NCBI RefSeq assembly: GCF_020283565.1
Contig: NC_060064.1
Coordinates: 7,926,266 to 7,990,265, forward strand
Length of the DNA: 64,000 nucleotides
Direction: 5' to 3'
Origin: Trifolium pratense
Taxonomy: Eukaryota > Streptophyta > Magnoliopsida > Fabales > Fabaceae
How positions within the stretch are numbered: the first letter of the stretch is position 1; every line of letters begins with the position of its first letter. The translations under genes and the position numbers were made by a program. Below the pieces are notes generated by a model, which saw nothing but the letters and a program-made list of their open reading frames with translations, made no database searches and was not told the origin of the DNA. Below, piece by piece: positions 31,231 through 43,704 of this stretch.

Positions 31231-31394
31231 TTTTTTTTTTTTTTAAAAGAAAAATAGACGTAAAAGTTTTTGTTTTAATTATTATTTCTTTTATGGTCAT
31301 AAAAAAATGTATTTTATTTTTTATAGTATAGGAGTATATTATATTATTTGAGACGCAAAGGATACTAAACCATTTAATAAAAATAAAAATAAAA

Positions 31395-31520
31395 ATGTTG
31401 ATGTGACTTTAGCTTAGCTGGTAGAAATATTGCATTATATATGCAAGAGTCGGAATTTGAACCTTAGACATCTCATTTATTCACTTTATGTTTAAGCTTG
31501 AAATTTTTAGTCACTGTACT
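31395..31520 (+). repeat. tRNA-derived SINE-like repeat
   Basis: 'Ctttagcttagctggtagaa', 'attgcattatatatgcaaga' and 'ggaatttgaacctt' follow the box A / spacer / box B pattern of the copies at 8.5 and 11.2 kb. This copy is the best preserved. No functional tRNA fold is possible. Confidence 0.5.
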
Positions 31521-31527
31521 ACTATAA

Positions 31528-32429
31528 GGGTCCGTTTGGTGCACAGGATAAGAGACAGGATAGGATAACTGTATCATATTCTGCCGCAATCCAGTGTTTG
31601 GTGATACAGCATAATATGATAAGTTAATCTTGAAGCTTATCATATCCTGTCTCTCTAGTTATAATTCTTATCCTAAATTTGAGCTGGGTTACTAGCAGGA
31701 TAGGATAAGAAAAAAAAATTATTGATTTATTTTATAAAATATATTTCAAAATACATAAAATAAAATTAAAAAAATATAAATAATAAAATAATTAATTTTT
31801 AAATATATATGTGATTTTCTCACAGTGGTAATTTTATAATTTATATATTCTAAAAAATCAAAATTTTACTAAAATTACAATATTTTAAAGTAAAATGATT
31901 ATTAAAAAATTAACAAATAGGGATATTAATTTAAATTTTATAAAAAATTAAATATAATTCTTTTGCAATAGTAGTTTTATTATTTACGTATGAGATATAT
32001 CATATATTTATTTGGCTTATCTAACATGTATATATTATTGAGTTATTTATTTGATCATGATTCATATAAAAAATTAAACTTGATTATTTTCTCATGATTT
32101 TTATTTTAAATTATATAAAGTTATTTGATTACTTATTTAAATTTTTTATTTATAAAATTCAAAGTATTACAAAATAATTTTTAAAAAATAACAATTGTTT
32201 TACAAAAGTAATTTTGTCAATTAAATATGTTATATATCTTATCATATTATTATGAGCAAGTATTTATTAAAAACAAAATATAATAGTTATCATGTTTGTT
32301 ATCCTATGTGCACCAAACACATGATATGATAACTGAGTATAACTATTATCCTGCTATTATCTTATTTTATCTTTATCCTGTTTTATATCATATCTTGTCA
32401 CTATGTTATCCTGCGCACCAAACAGACCC
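31528..32429. mobile_element. PIF/Harbinger-like (Tourist) non-autonomous element, 902 bp
   Basis: Inverted termini GGGTCCGTTTGGTGCACAGG and the complement of CCTGCGCACCAAACAGACCC, flanked by the 3-bp duplication TAA (31525-31527 and 32430-32432), as PIF/Harbinger elements make. The sub-terminal regions repeat 'gataggata'/'tatcctg' motifs. No transposase is present. Confidence 0.85.
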
Positions 32430-32599
32430 TAAAAGAAAGACAAAAGGAGGTATATTAAACCATAATGTTAACCTATTTTTGTTTACATAATTATAGAATT
32501 AAATATTTGATCCTTTATTCCGTAAGGGTAGTTCAATTCAAATGATAGCTATTAGATAAATTATTATAAGGATCAAGGTTCGAACTTCGGGTTAGGCAA

Positions 32600-32905
32600 A
32601 ACATAAGCGGTCAAAACCTTAGGCAAAACAACCTTCGCATGGAATTCTCCTAGAAAATTCATCACGTCTTTTTTTACAATCGGCCAACAAACTCTGAAAA
32701 AATTCATATTGAAACCATCCGGACCCTGACCCTTGTTACCATCGTCACTCCAAATTGTTTCTTTAACTTCTGTTTTGTCAAATGGAGCTAAAAGTAAGTC
32801 ATTGTCAAGATCAGATAGAGAATTAAAATCAACGTCTTGTAAAAATGGTCTAGAATTCCACTCCTCCGAAAGATGCTTAGCAAAATGATCCTTCGCCTTT
32901 TTTTA
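32600..32905 (-). pseudogene. LINE reverse transcriptase, N-terminal part (inverted)
   Basis: Minus-strand translation gives EEWNSRPFLQDVDFNSLSD, DKTEVKETIWSDDGNKGQGP and DGFNMNFFRVCWPIVKKDVM. This is the conserved start of plant LINE RT (the GPDGF motif). It is adjacent to, but oppositely oriented from, the C-terminal RT part to its right. Confidence 0.75.
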
Positions 32906-32964
32906 ATAGTTGCCACACCTTCTATCCAATAAGGCAAGGTGATCATCTATCTCCGTTTCTTTTC

Positions 32965-33320
32965 CTTCTAGCTGCCGAAGGACTGAAAGTGTTGTCGAAG
33001 GCTACGGTAAATGCAAATTTATTTAAAGGTTACGTAATTGGTGACAATTTGGCTTCTCAAGTTCGCATTTCTAACTTGGAATTTGCTGATGACACTCTAA
33101 TTATGGATGAGAAGAGTTGGGCTAACATTAGGACTATCAAAGCTCTTCTAATTTTGTTTGAGGTGGTGTCGGGGCTGAAAATTAATTTCTGTAAGAGCAT
33201 ATTGGTGGGTGTTAATGTTGATGACAATTGTCTGGCTAATGCTTCGATGTGATAAATTGTTAAATTGGGTGTATACCATTTTAGTATTTTGGCCTCCCCA
33301 TTAGAGGTACTAGATACATA
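32965..33320 (+). pseudogene. LINE reverse transcriptase, catalytic part
   Basis: Plus-strand frame reads NANLFKGYVIGDN, then ISNLEFADDTLIMDEKSWAN with the FADD catalytic motif. GLKINFCKSILVGVNV follows, with a frame-shifted continuation (VYHFSILASPLE). It is a fragment and cannot be functional. Confidence 0.75.
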
Positions 33321-33863
33321 AATCAATTATAAACCAGTAAATTAAGATTTTTAACTCCACTATATGAATTTTAGCATGATAGAATAAGTTTTCAAATTAA
33401 TTTATCATATTCACACATAATTGTAATAGGACATAAAGTTATTATCTATTATCCTGGTCACTAAACAGATCTTTAATATGCACACATGAACAGTGAACTA
33501 ACGCATTATATGTTTCTTATCGGTGCCTCATTTTTTTTCCTCCTCTTAAAATTTTCTTTTTTTCATTAACCTTTCTTCTGACTTTTTCTCTCTTGAAAAA
33601 GTTTAACGATGATCAACTGGTCAATATTTGGTCTCTTTAAAAAACATTTAGGTAGATCAAATGATAAGTCATTAAAAACTCATATACATAAAGTGGAGGA
33701 TCATAGTTCAAACTCTAATTATGATGTTCGACTTGTCAATTTCGGCATTTCTATCAGTTGAGTTAGGATTGTGAACAATTCTTTTTAAATTTTTAATTGG
33801 TAAATTTTGTCAAAAAAATTAATATAAGTTACAAAATTTTAAAATAGTATTTTTTTTTTAATG
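33321..33863. other. Intergenic, no gene recognised
   Basis: AT-rich spacer. 'Aggatcatagttcaaactct' near 33700 looks like another decayed tRNA-like box B. Confidence 0.35.
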
Positions 33864-34206
33864 CTTAATTGCATGTTTGGTCCGTATGTTTATTTTATGT
33901 TTCAATTTAGTCTCTTATGTTTAAAAAATTTAGAGTTGGTCCCTTATGTTACTAACATTACAATAAGTTAGTCTTTCAATCAAATTTCTGTTTAAATCGT
34001 CCACATAACTAACATAGTTGCATACGTGGACAACTTAGGAGGATGGCACATTGAAATTTTAAATGAAATTAACTCAAAATTAGATGGAAAAGACGAACTT
34101 ATGTTGACATCAATAATGTAAATGACCGACTTAAAACTTTTTAAACATGGAATACCAACTTAAAACTTTAAATAAACGTAAGGGGGTCAAATATGCAATT
34201 AAGTTT
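33864..34206. mobile_element. Foldback MITE (~340 bp)
   Basis: Inverted ends CTTAATTGCATGTTTGGTCC and the complement of GGTCAAATATGCAATTAAG. Inner blocks pair as well ('ttagtctcttatg', 'gttggtcccttatg' and 'gaccgacttaaaac'). Both ends lie in T-runs, so the target duplication cannot be read. Confidence 0.6.
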
Positions 34207-36199
34207 TTTTTTTATAAAAACCAATATATCCAATAAATTTGTACACTAGCAACTCGATCTAAAAAAAATTAATTATTTGATTGAAAGAAAAAAAGTTACA
34301 AAATTGTGTGTGTGCGTGCACGCGATTAATAACATCAATGCGGGATAAATTTAAAAGGAAAAATGTAAAGTCTAAATCAAAATAAATCGGCCAATAGGAG
34401 ATGAACCCTAAAATCATATCATTATAAAATGACAAATCTTACTCTTGAAAGTTAAACCAAACGGCCGCCGTAGATGAACCCTAAAATTATACAGAGACAT
34501 AATACTAGATTGAATAAACGTGTTTCGGCATTACGAGCCAACACTGATAGCTTTGTATGTCAAAACTGATAGGAACAATAGAATGTTGAAAAATCAAAAC
34601 ATTATCAAGTCAAAATCAACAACATAAATTTCAACCTACAAGTTTCTTCAGCACGTGTTCAATGCGAAAGAGAAATGAAACCACGATCTCTAACCATATC
34701 TAGTTACAAATCATATCTTCGACAACTAGATTTGTAGATCAATTATATATGGTCTCAAGTTTGTCCAAATTAATTAGTTGTTCAAAGGGCGATACAAAAT
34801 TGATGACAATGTCGAGATCGACGTTAACTCTTATCAGATCTGCACATCCCTCGCGATTTCAAATGCTAAGAGTACTTATGGAATTTTCATGAAACATCTC
34901 GAGCATAATTCATGAAACAATCTTACCTTACAAGCAGTTGGTCCAAAAAATAGCTCTTCAAGCTACCAATATCCACACTACCATATGTAGTGTGTGTTGA
35001 GGGAGTTTAGGGTTCAGATCTAAAGGTGGGGATGTAAACATTGAGGGTGGTGGTGGCAACCCTAGGATGAAGGCCTTGATTATGTCGTAGGTGTGGGTGG
35101 TGGCTTGTCGCGGTCGATAATAGTGAGGGGAAAGAGAGATTCAAAAAATAGGAAATTCCCTCCACTATGATTCATTTTTCCTCTTCCTCCAATAGCAAAG
35201 ATTCCATGGGTCACTTACACTAAAACTTCAACACAGTGATCGAGGGTGGAAGTAGAGCTAGATCGGAGCTAGCAAAGATCAATGATGAGCTGAAACAAGA
35301 TCCAAGTTAAGGGAGAAAATGTGGCCCATAATTACGAGGTAAATCCATATTTGTTTCTTCCTCTTTTACTTGCAATATAATGTTTGAAATATTTGCCGCT
35401 TATGTGGATGATTAATATCCACGAAAGAATTTAGCTAAGCACCTTTAATAAATTTGTTGTTTCATCTACATGCTCAAACCTAAGAATAATAGGAGAGCAA
35501 AATCGAATTTCCCGCAGTTACATGATGTTGTAACAGATCTAGACCGTTCAATTTGCAATTGACGGTTGAGATCATTTTACAGTGTAAAATTAAAAATTAA
35601 ATCTGAACTGTCTAATCTCAAACCAACGGCTGAAATTAACTGCAGTGTGAAACTGCGTAGTCCAGTTCGTAGGAGAACAGAGTGCAACAGACCAACATAA
35701 TGTTGAATATATATCAAACAACTAACCAATATTCAATAACATAATGTAAAGATAAATAAAAATTTCTGTATGTGATCCAATAATCCGATATTTTGGAAAC
35801 AAATCAACCAATTTTTAACTTGTATAACATTTTTTTCAGACTTCATTGCGAAAACTTTCAAACAACAAAATTTCAGTGTTTATACAAAAGTTAATCAAGG
35901 AAACAACCGGGTCAAAACTTAATTGTTTCCCTGCCTTCTATCCACTAGCTAGATAAGGAACGAAATCCAAACAAAACAAAAACAAATTGGAGCTATTTTC
36001 CATCTATCCATTTTTATCTTTCATTTTTCCACAATTGCATATAATTCTTCCTTATATGTATGTAACATACAAAGATAAAATCTTCTGCAAAGGAATTTGA
36101 TACATGGAGGCAGAGCACTCCTTGATCTAGGTATGAGCTGCTGCACAGTATAAATTATAAAACATCCCCAAAGAAACCTGATTTTGTTAATGCAAAATG
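34207..36199. other. EIN2 3' flank and intergenic DNA
   Basis: No gene recognised. The last few hundred bases before 36200 should include the EIN2 3' UTR. A weak inverted structure with 'gaccgttcaatttgcaattg' lies near 35540, and a GGTGG-rich stretch at 35030-35100. Confidence 0.4.
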
Positions 36200-39100
36200 T
36201 TATTGGTTGTATGATCCTGATGAGGCGACCTTGCGAGAACCAGTCCCTTCCTGATTGCCAACTAGCTTGTTGGATGATAACCTTCGCTTGTACCGTTTGA
36301 GAACAGACGCCAAATTTTCCTTCCCCTTTGGAAAAGCCACATCACCAGCTGCAGTACCTGTACGTCCTTTCCTGCTAGAGATGGCGATCTCCACATCTTT
36401 AATCAGCTCAAGCAACGTTAATGCAGTTGTGCATTTGCCTCGGCCTGCTTTCACAGTTGGGGGTAGCATCCCGTTAGAAAGAGGAGGGCTTGACTTTTGC
36501 TGGTGTGAAGTGGGAACTTGAAGGCAAAAACATGGGGCCGATGGAGTACGGGGCTTCGAAAAAGCTGGTTCGATGATGCCCTGCTCATTAAAGCAATATA
36601 AAATAAAAACATATTAAAGCAATATAAAATAAAATAAAAATAAAGAAAAGACATGCTGGCATTGTTTGTTTCAAAGAGCGTGCCAGAAATGATAGCATGA
36701 TGAATATATGACATGTTTGACCAATTTCTCCAAGTGTACCCGTTTTTTAGGATTTGAACAATAGATTACCACTTTAAGAACAGCAAAAATAATTACATTC
36801 CGACTACTTAAGATAGCAAATTCTTCGGATAGTTTACCTGGAGGCGGTTGAGCACATAGGTGTATTTCCCCCAAAGCTCTGGCCGGCTTTCCAAAACTGA
36901 GAGGTCAAGAATACGGTGGATACACCAGACCCCAAAGCTTATTATTAAATCTGTTCTCCACACACATCCCTCTCCACAGTTAGGAACTGACAAAAGACTT
37001 GAGGCATTTGCCTCATTGTTTTTAATCGAAGAAACAGGTTTCCTATCAGAAGGAAAATAGCGAGTATCACCCATATGAATGACCTGATTTGTCTCCCTAG
37101 CCTCAATTTCATAAACAAACTTTTCCCTTGCTGCTACACGATCAATCAGATCCTCATCAATTCCATCATTCTGTTTAAACAACCAATCAGATCCCTCCAG
37201 TTTTAAGAGCTTCATAATGCAAAGTCGAACAGACTGGAGAAGTTTCACCTCTACAACCTCAAATGAAGTTTCTTGAACAATTACATTAGGCCTGCTTCCT
37301 GCACCTTCCAATGCAACATCATGGATTTTATCAGCAACACCAAACTGCTCAAAAGGCTGTCTAGACCAGAGGGATCCAGTGTCAAAACCAGAACTCAGCT
37401 GTGAAGAGAGTGCCTCTCTGTACACTTTAGATGGAGAGACTTCATCGAAGGCCAAATGAGCTCCTGTTCTTGATCCAGAATTTGGATATAAAGATGGTTC
37501 ATAACCCATTCTACCAGCAAAAGATCCATATCCAACAGAACCATCCCATGGTAGATTTTTATCAGACACGTAGCCAGCTTTGTGGGGGATGGAGTATCCT
37601 GAAATGTCCGGCAAGCTGTGGTACTTCTTAGTGTTCACTGAATTGACTGTATTAGCTGAAGTTCCAGAGGAGCAGGAATCATAATTGGACCTCTCAGATT
37701 GTAGTTGGCGATTTCGAGAGACAGCTACATTTTCGAACCCAGGGGGATGGCCTACACCTGAGCCATTATGCAACTTTTTCCCCAGAGCAAATGCAAGGGA
37801 ATCCCTGTAGTTCGGATTACCTGTGGAAGGAGACTTCAGTGATGACAATGGCATTGAACCATTTATGTTTTCAGAACTTCTATCTTTCATACCCCGGCTA
37901 AGATAGGATGCAGTCTGGTAACCATGTATTGTAGCTGGCTGATAATCCCAAGCGTCGGATGAATGAAGACTGCGAACACTAGAATAGCGCCTCTCACCAG
38001 AATCAATGAAATTCCGGCTGGAATTTTGTACATATGCATCCAATAACTGCATGGGATTTGCCCGCACGGAGGAAGAACTCCTTTGGAGACCATATGAAGA
38101 CTGCTTGGAATAGTCATATGGACCGGCGTTGATTGAAGTGTCGGAAGCTCTACCACCTTCAGATACTAAGTATTCAGAATAGTCCTTACCACATGCATCC
38201 ATTTTCTGCAAGGATCCAGTGGGTCTTGAATCTACTCCCTGCCCCAGCAAAACATCAATTTTCTTAGCCTTAGCTTCCTGGGTTGCTTGCCCATGGAAAT
38301 CATAAAGTTGTCCCCAGAATTCATCAAGAATAGCCGCTAGCTGACGTCTTGCAGCACGTCCTAATCCTTCTATTCTCGATAGACTTCCGAAGCTACCCCC
38401 ACCATCATCACTTTTCCCACTAATACTCCTGAATGATGGAGGGCCTTCTGATGTTGACGATGGGGGATTTGCCAAGACTACTCTGGTTGATTCTTCGGTT
38501 TCCCAAGAGTCTCCATCGTCATCATCCCTTTCAGCGTTTGAATAATCTTCAATTTCCACATTCTTCTCAATTGGGGCATTCGTTTCCATTATAGGTTTTT
38601 GGTCTTCAGATCTAGAATCAGAATTATCATTAACCACAGTTGATACTGCCCCTGACTCTGAAGTGGAAACTGATGGTGTAACAGAATGATTCAACATTAA
38701 AGCATTCGCTTGGAGATCAGGTTCCATTATCGTTTCAGGTAAATCAGGACGACAACTTGCGAGTTCTGAGTACTCAAATGTCCTTGCCAGAGCTGGTTTT
38801 GGTTCGTCGGCTTCAACAGATGCATCTTCATGAGACACTGTTTCAGTTATATATGATTCTTCACCATCAACCAGCGGATTCGATACAGTCTCCGGCATAT
38901 CCCAATTCAACACTTGAATATTGGCAGATCTTAACGGGGTGGCGGCTAACCAAAGCATCAGGCATAGTGATATTAAACCAGCGATGAGAAGAATGGAATA
39001 TGAGACAGACACACCATTCCCCACATTCCATCTCAAATCAGCTGCCCAATCACTATTGCCAAATATCATCTCTACCAAAAAGATGATATTCAAGCCAAGC

Positions 39101-42100
39101 ATCCCGATGAATATGACCAATGCCAAAAGTTCCACCGGCTGGGAGATCTTGTGTGCGCCCATTATTGATTTCGACATAGCTACTCGAAAAAGGGGAATCA
39201 CAGAAGATGGAAGTTGCAGAGCTACTAACACCTGAGTGAATATGAGTAGCTGATACATCCCTTCAGCTCCTGAACTCCAGACGCAATAAAGGGCAGGCAG
39301 CACAGCAATCACTCTAATTGTGGAATAGTGAAGCCAGCCTGGAATGTCCAACTTTAAGAACCCATTAACTACTACTTCTCCGCCTAAACTCCAAGTCAAA
39401 GCAGTAGTTTGATTTGCTAGAAACAAAATGAGTACAAAACCAAGCAGAGCTATTGGGCTGCGCAACACCTGCAATAAGAATCACATAATCATATTTGTTC
39501 AGAATGTGTATGACAGACAAGATGTGAACAATTTTTTTATGTAAATCATTTATGTACGTAAAGATAACCTGTTCCATTGGTGACAGTGCATCCTGAAAAG
39601 TAAGCAAAACAGGACCTGTACTAGAGAACTCATTTGCTGAGGTGGTCATCAACATATTATTTGCCAAATAAAGGCCACTGAAGACACATAAGATGGCCAA
39701 AAAATGGTTATGACACAATGCATCTTTAGAAATGTTTTTTGGTCCCTTATGCCACTGCACAAACAAAATGAAGTTGATCAGATTGACAAAACTCAAAACT
39801 ACAACCAAATATGACAGACAGAACATGATGTGCAATCTTTCCCCTCTAAGTGCATAGCTAATGAAAAGTGTGAGAGAAATGATCAGATCAGGACATATCT
39901 TACAAGAAAAATCCACATTGATCAAGAGATTGGTGTATTTAATTATAATTTAAAAGAAACCTACTGGTGAACTGACCCTAAATTCTGTATGCTAAAAAAC
40001 TATCGTGAAAGGATTGTCAAGAATTTGTAAAACACCTTCTGTTTCCCATTTAAAAGATGTTCCAAGTACACTTCAATATTTCATACCTTCCTCATGTAAG
40101 ACACTACTGATGAACATTCTTAGAGTAAGGGAATTGATAGGCATGAATCAAATCTAGATGAAGACCCTTCTCTTAGAATTAGGCGCTGCCTGACTATTGG
40201 ATAACAGCAGGTACCAGTATTACCTACTACTACAAAACAATTACTAGCCTACTATTGAAAGAAACATCTCCACTAACAAAAGAAATCTAAAACAACACTA
40301 ATTTTATTTTCTGCATGAAATTCCAAGCATGCATTAAGACCAAAACAACACACAATTACTGAAATCATACTTAAGACAGCTAAAAGGATACCACAATTTA
40401 CGTGTATAGCTTTTAACGCAGGAGAACTCTAAGCATATTTCGGTTTTGACCATTTAAATATGCAGGTGCACAAATAATATTCGCAATATTATAGACAAAG
40501 CGGGGATTGGGTGATATAATTGTAGAGAGATATAATCAAAAGAACCACTCACAATACAAGATTTTTAAATCAAGTGCACAAAACCAATTTAGAATATTAA
40601 GTGGTTACAAAGTTTAACTTTCTAGAAAGAAGGAAAAAAACACAGAAAATTAATTACCAGTAGCACTCAAAACCCTTGTTAATTTGATTAAAAGATTCAT
40701 TAAAAATAATAAACTCCTTCTAAAAAATAGCAACAGCCGGACAATTCATCTTTACGAACAAGCAGAACATGAGATTTAAATACACCCGCAAACAAATAAA
40801 AGATATTTTCTTGGCAGCATGCCATAGACACAAACATTTCACTACATTTGCATAAATGAAAATTGAGAATGAGAGGAAATAATACCTGTACAATAGAGGA
40901 ATGAAGGTAAAAGTTGTGAGGCACAAGAGTTGCTCCAAGAAGACTCATCAGCATAAATGCACTCTCCCCACTCAACTTCATTAGTATTCCATTCATGGGA
41001 AGTGGAATTTCTGATTGGTTGATGAGTAGTCCAAGTATAAAAGAAAGTAATACAAAGCCTGCCACAAACTGCCCTAGGAATTTCGCCTTTTCAATGTCCT
41101 GCGCAAAGGAAATATAATAAGTCCGGTTCTGATCAACAGGGGATGGTGAATAAGTGAAGAATAATACTTACAAGGAGGACAGCAAGAAGTATATGAAAAA
41201 CAGCACCAGTGGCGGTTAAAAAGACACAGGTGAACAAGTCCCACCCAAAAATAAGATTTAATCCTTGTGCCATGCCCAAGATCTTGCAAAACAGTTTAAA
41301 CCATAGTTTCAAGTCCAAACAATTTTGACAAATAGAAGATGACCATGTGTAAAATAATTAACTGGATGCTTAACGTTAATCAAGAGTAGAATTACCATGT
41401 TAAGATCTAGCATAATCACTGAAAGTTCCATTTGAATTCCTAGGAGAAGGCATGTCCATGTATCATACTCATCACTGCAAATCTTCAGTTAAAAAATGAG
41501 AAGTTAGTCTAATAAACAAGCATACAAATCAAGCACATTCATCAAATTTTATCTGAGCGTGCTCATGTAAACGTCATATTTTCTGCATGAGTTTGAACCA
41601 GAAATACAGAAAAGACAGAAACCTACTATAGACTCAGTAACCAATTCAACAGGAAGATTGAATAGAAGACCATTCAACCTGGCTCACAATTCACAACCAC
41701 CACAATTGGAATAGTGTCAACAGGGTAACAAAAATACTGTCCATCTCAACGTTTTTTTCTCCGCCAATTTCACAACCGTAACACATTTAAGATATGGAAG
41801 AAGAAAATATCAACATAAAAATCAAACAAAATGAACCCACGGAAGATTGAAATTAACAACAATCAATTTTCTTCTTCATACGTGACTTCTTCTCAATAGC
41901 CCTCCATCTTTCGATTTCCTAATGTCAACTACTTATTTGACAGGGACTGAATAGCAAGACGCTACATTAAATAGTGTAATATAAAACTAAAAAATTGTTT
42001 GAAAATCAAATTGATAGTTTTTAATTGGGGGGGGGGGGGGCAGGGTTAAAACAGTTCAGAGTTCAGGAGCTTTTCAAATATAATAACAATCTCACTACAT

Positions 42101-42440
42101 CAAGGTGTAATTGTATAAACCCCAAGGCCGAAAGTAGATGACATGATACCTGAGCAAGATCTCTTTCAGTGATAACAGCAACCCTTGCAGATAAGTACTG
42201 GCAGAAGATAGCAGCCAAATTGAAAATAAGTGTGAAAGCTACCAGATCAAAACCAAACCTTGCACCACCCTCAACACTAGCCACCCACTTTCCAGGGTCA
42301 ACATATCCTATCGAAATCAAAAGCACGGGTATAACAGCCGGAAGTGCTCGGCTAAGAAAGCCAGGAGGGTTATCAGTACTCAATCTCTTCGTCTCCATTT
42401 TATTCTTCACCTGTTCAGAACTCAATGCCTCTGCTTCCAT
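36200..42440 (-). CDS. EIN2: EIN2 / SICKLE-type ethylene-signalling protein (about 1,299 aa)
   Basis: EIN2 sits in the ER membrane; when ethylene inactivates CTR1 its C-terminal part is released to the nucleus and to mRNA-silencing bodies. In Medicago the ortholog is SICKLE, which limits nodulation. By GT-AG splicing I read exons 42150-42440, 41396-41482, 41172-41282, 40886-41098, 39569-39754, 36838-39468 and 36200-36580, giving 97+29+37+71+62+877+126 codons. All seven coding exons join in phase 0. Residues ~25-480 are an Nramp-like multi-helix domain (e.g. [33 protein letters not shown]). The long hydrophilic C-terminus carries [20 protein letters not shown] and ends with the nuclear signal LKRYKRRL (about 1267-1274). 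Length matches the family. I see no break. Confidence 0.96.
42027..42040. repeat. Poly-G run in EIN2 intron
   Basis: Fourteen consecutive G on the plus strand in the first coding-region intron; unusual in this AT-rich window. Confidence 0.9.
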
Positions 42441-43660
42441 TTTCCTTTATGATACAGCCCGGAAAAATATGATACTCAGACAAACACTTCAGAGTAGCTA
42501 AAACTTTCAACAACCCGATAGACAATTGTACAGGTGTAACTCAACTATATTTCTATCAAAAGACTATATATTACAAGCCAATCTTTGATAAGTTAGCTGC
42601 TATATATTTAATCTATAATAAGTCAACTTATATAATTGAAAAGGACTTGCAATTTGCAATCAATTTCAACAAAAGTACATCCCTATTTCAGCAGCCAACC
42701 ACTCTATATCAAAATCAACGACTAACAACGATCATCGAATACAAATCTGATGTTTTCAATCAAGTCAACCTATAATCCGTCACAAAAAAATAAACTCACA
42801 ACACCCCTTCTAACAATTCCAATCGATCATCACCTCGACTTGACTGAAAATCAATCCAATTGATGTCAAGCTTTTTCACTTCCACAGTCGAAAAACCAAT
42901 CAATTTTCAAATCCTGCATCAATAAAATAAAAAAATTAATCAATGTAACAAACAAAATCAGTCTCAAAATTCAAAACATAAACAGAAGAAAACAGAGGAA
43001 TAGTTACAGCATTTAAGAATTCATAGTTATCCTTATCTCAATTTAGATTATAACAATTAATGCTACGAAATGAAAAATCAAACCAAAAAAAAAAACTCAT
43101 ACAAGTTTTGAGTTTGACACAAGCAAGTGTAAGCAAAAAGTAAACAACAAATCTTAAAAATAATCTTATACTAATAAACCGACTTTATCAATCATGAGAA
43201 TCAGAGCCAAAAAAATCTTACACAGTAAATAAAAAAATGAAAAATTAAATCAAATACACGTAGATAAATAATACAAGTGGCGAAAGATGATTCAGCTATG
43301 AAAATACAAAGTAAACGGAAGAGGAAGAAGAAGAAGTAAAACCCTTAACCCTACACAGTGAAAATAAAAACTGAAGTACTGTAATAACAGAAAAATAATT
43401 AAGCGTGGATCTGATGCAGATGGTGAAGAACATTTGCACAAATTCCAAGGATGATTATGATTATAAATTATGATTAAGATTTAAGATGATTAAGATTATG
43501 ATGAAGATGATGATGATGATGATGATGATGAGATAACAGTAGAATTAGAGAATTAGGATTGAAAAATTGATGGTTCATTACCGTAGAATTAGGGTTCTAT
43601 AAATTCTAGTACAATTTTTCTTGTGAAGTAGATCTAATAAACTCTGAATAAAACTTGAAA
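42441..43660 (-). promoter_or_regulatory. EIN2 5' UTR with probable intron
   Basis: A good acceptor TTTATTGATGCAG|GATT lies at 42914/42913. A donor CTACG|GTAATG lies at 43582/43581. Together they imply a roughly 670-bp 5'-UTR intron, a feature common in plant EIN2 genes. A (ATG)8 microsatellite lies inside the intron. Transcript support would be needed to fix the ends. Confidence 0.5.
43507..43530. repeat. (ATG)8 microsatellite
   Basis: Eight perfect ATG triplets (plus strand) in the presumed 5'-UTR intron of EIN2. Confidence 0.9.
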
Positions 43661-43687
43661 GGGAGCATGAAATATGATGATGATAAA

Positions 43688-43704
43688 TTTTATATTTATA
43701 TTTA
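43688..43704 (-). promoter_or_regulatory. Candidate EIN2 TATA region
   Basis: Minus-strand TATAAATATAAATATAA, 25-40 bp upstream of where a first exon ending at the 43582 donor could start. This is a positional inference only. Confidence 0.35.

Noticed and set aside
31395..31480. Possible tRNA gene (box A and box B motifs)
   Set aside because: No seven-base acceptor stem or anticodon arm can be formed; two similar degraded copies at 8.5 and 11.2 kb indicate a SINE-like repeat.
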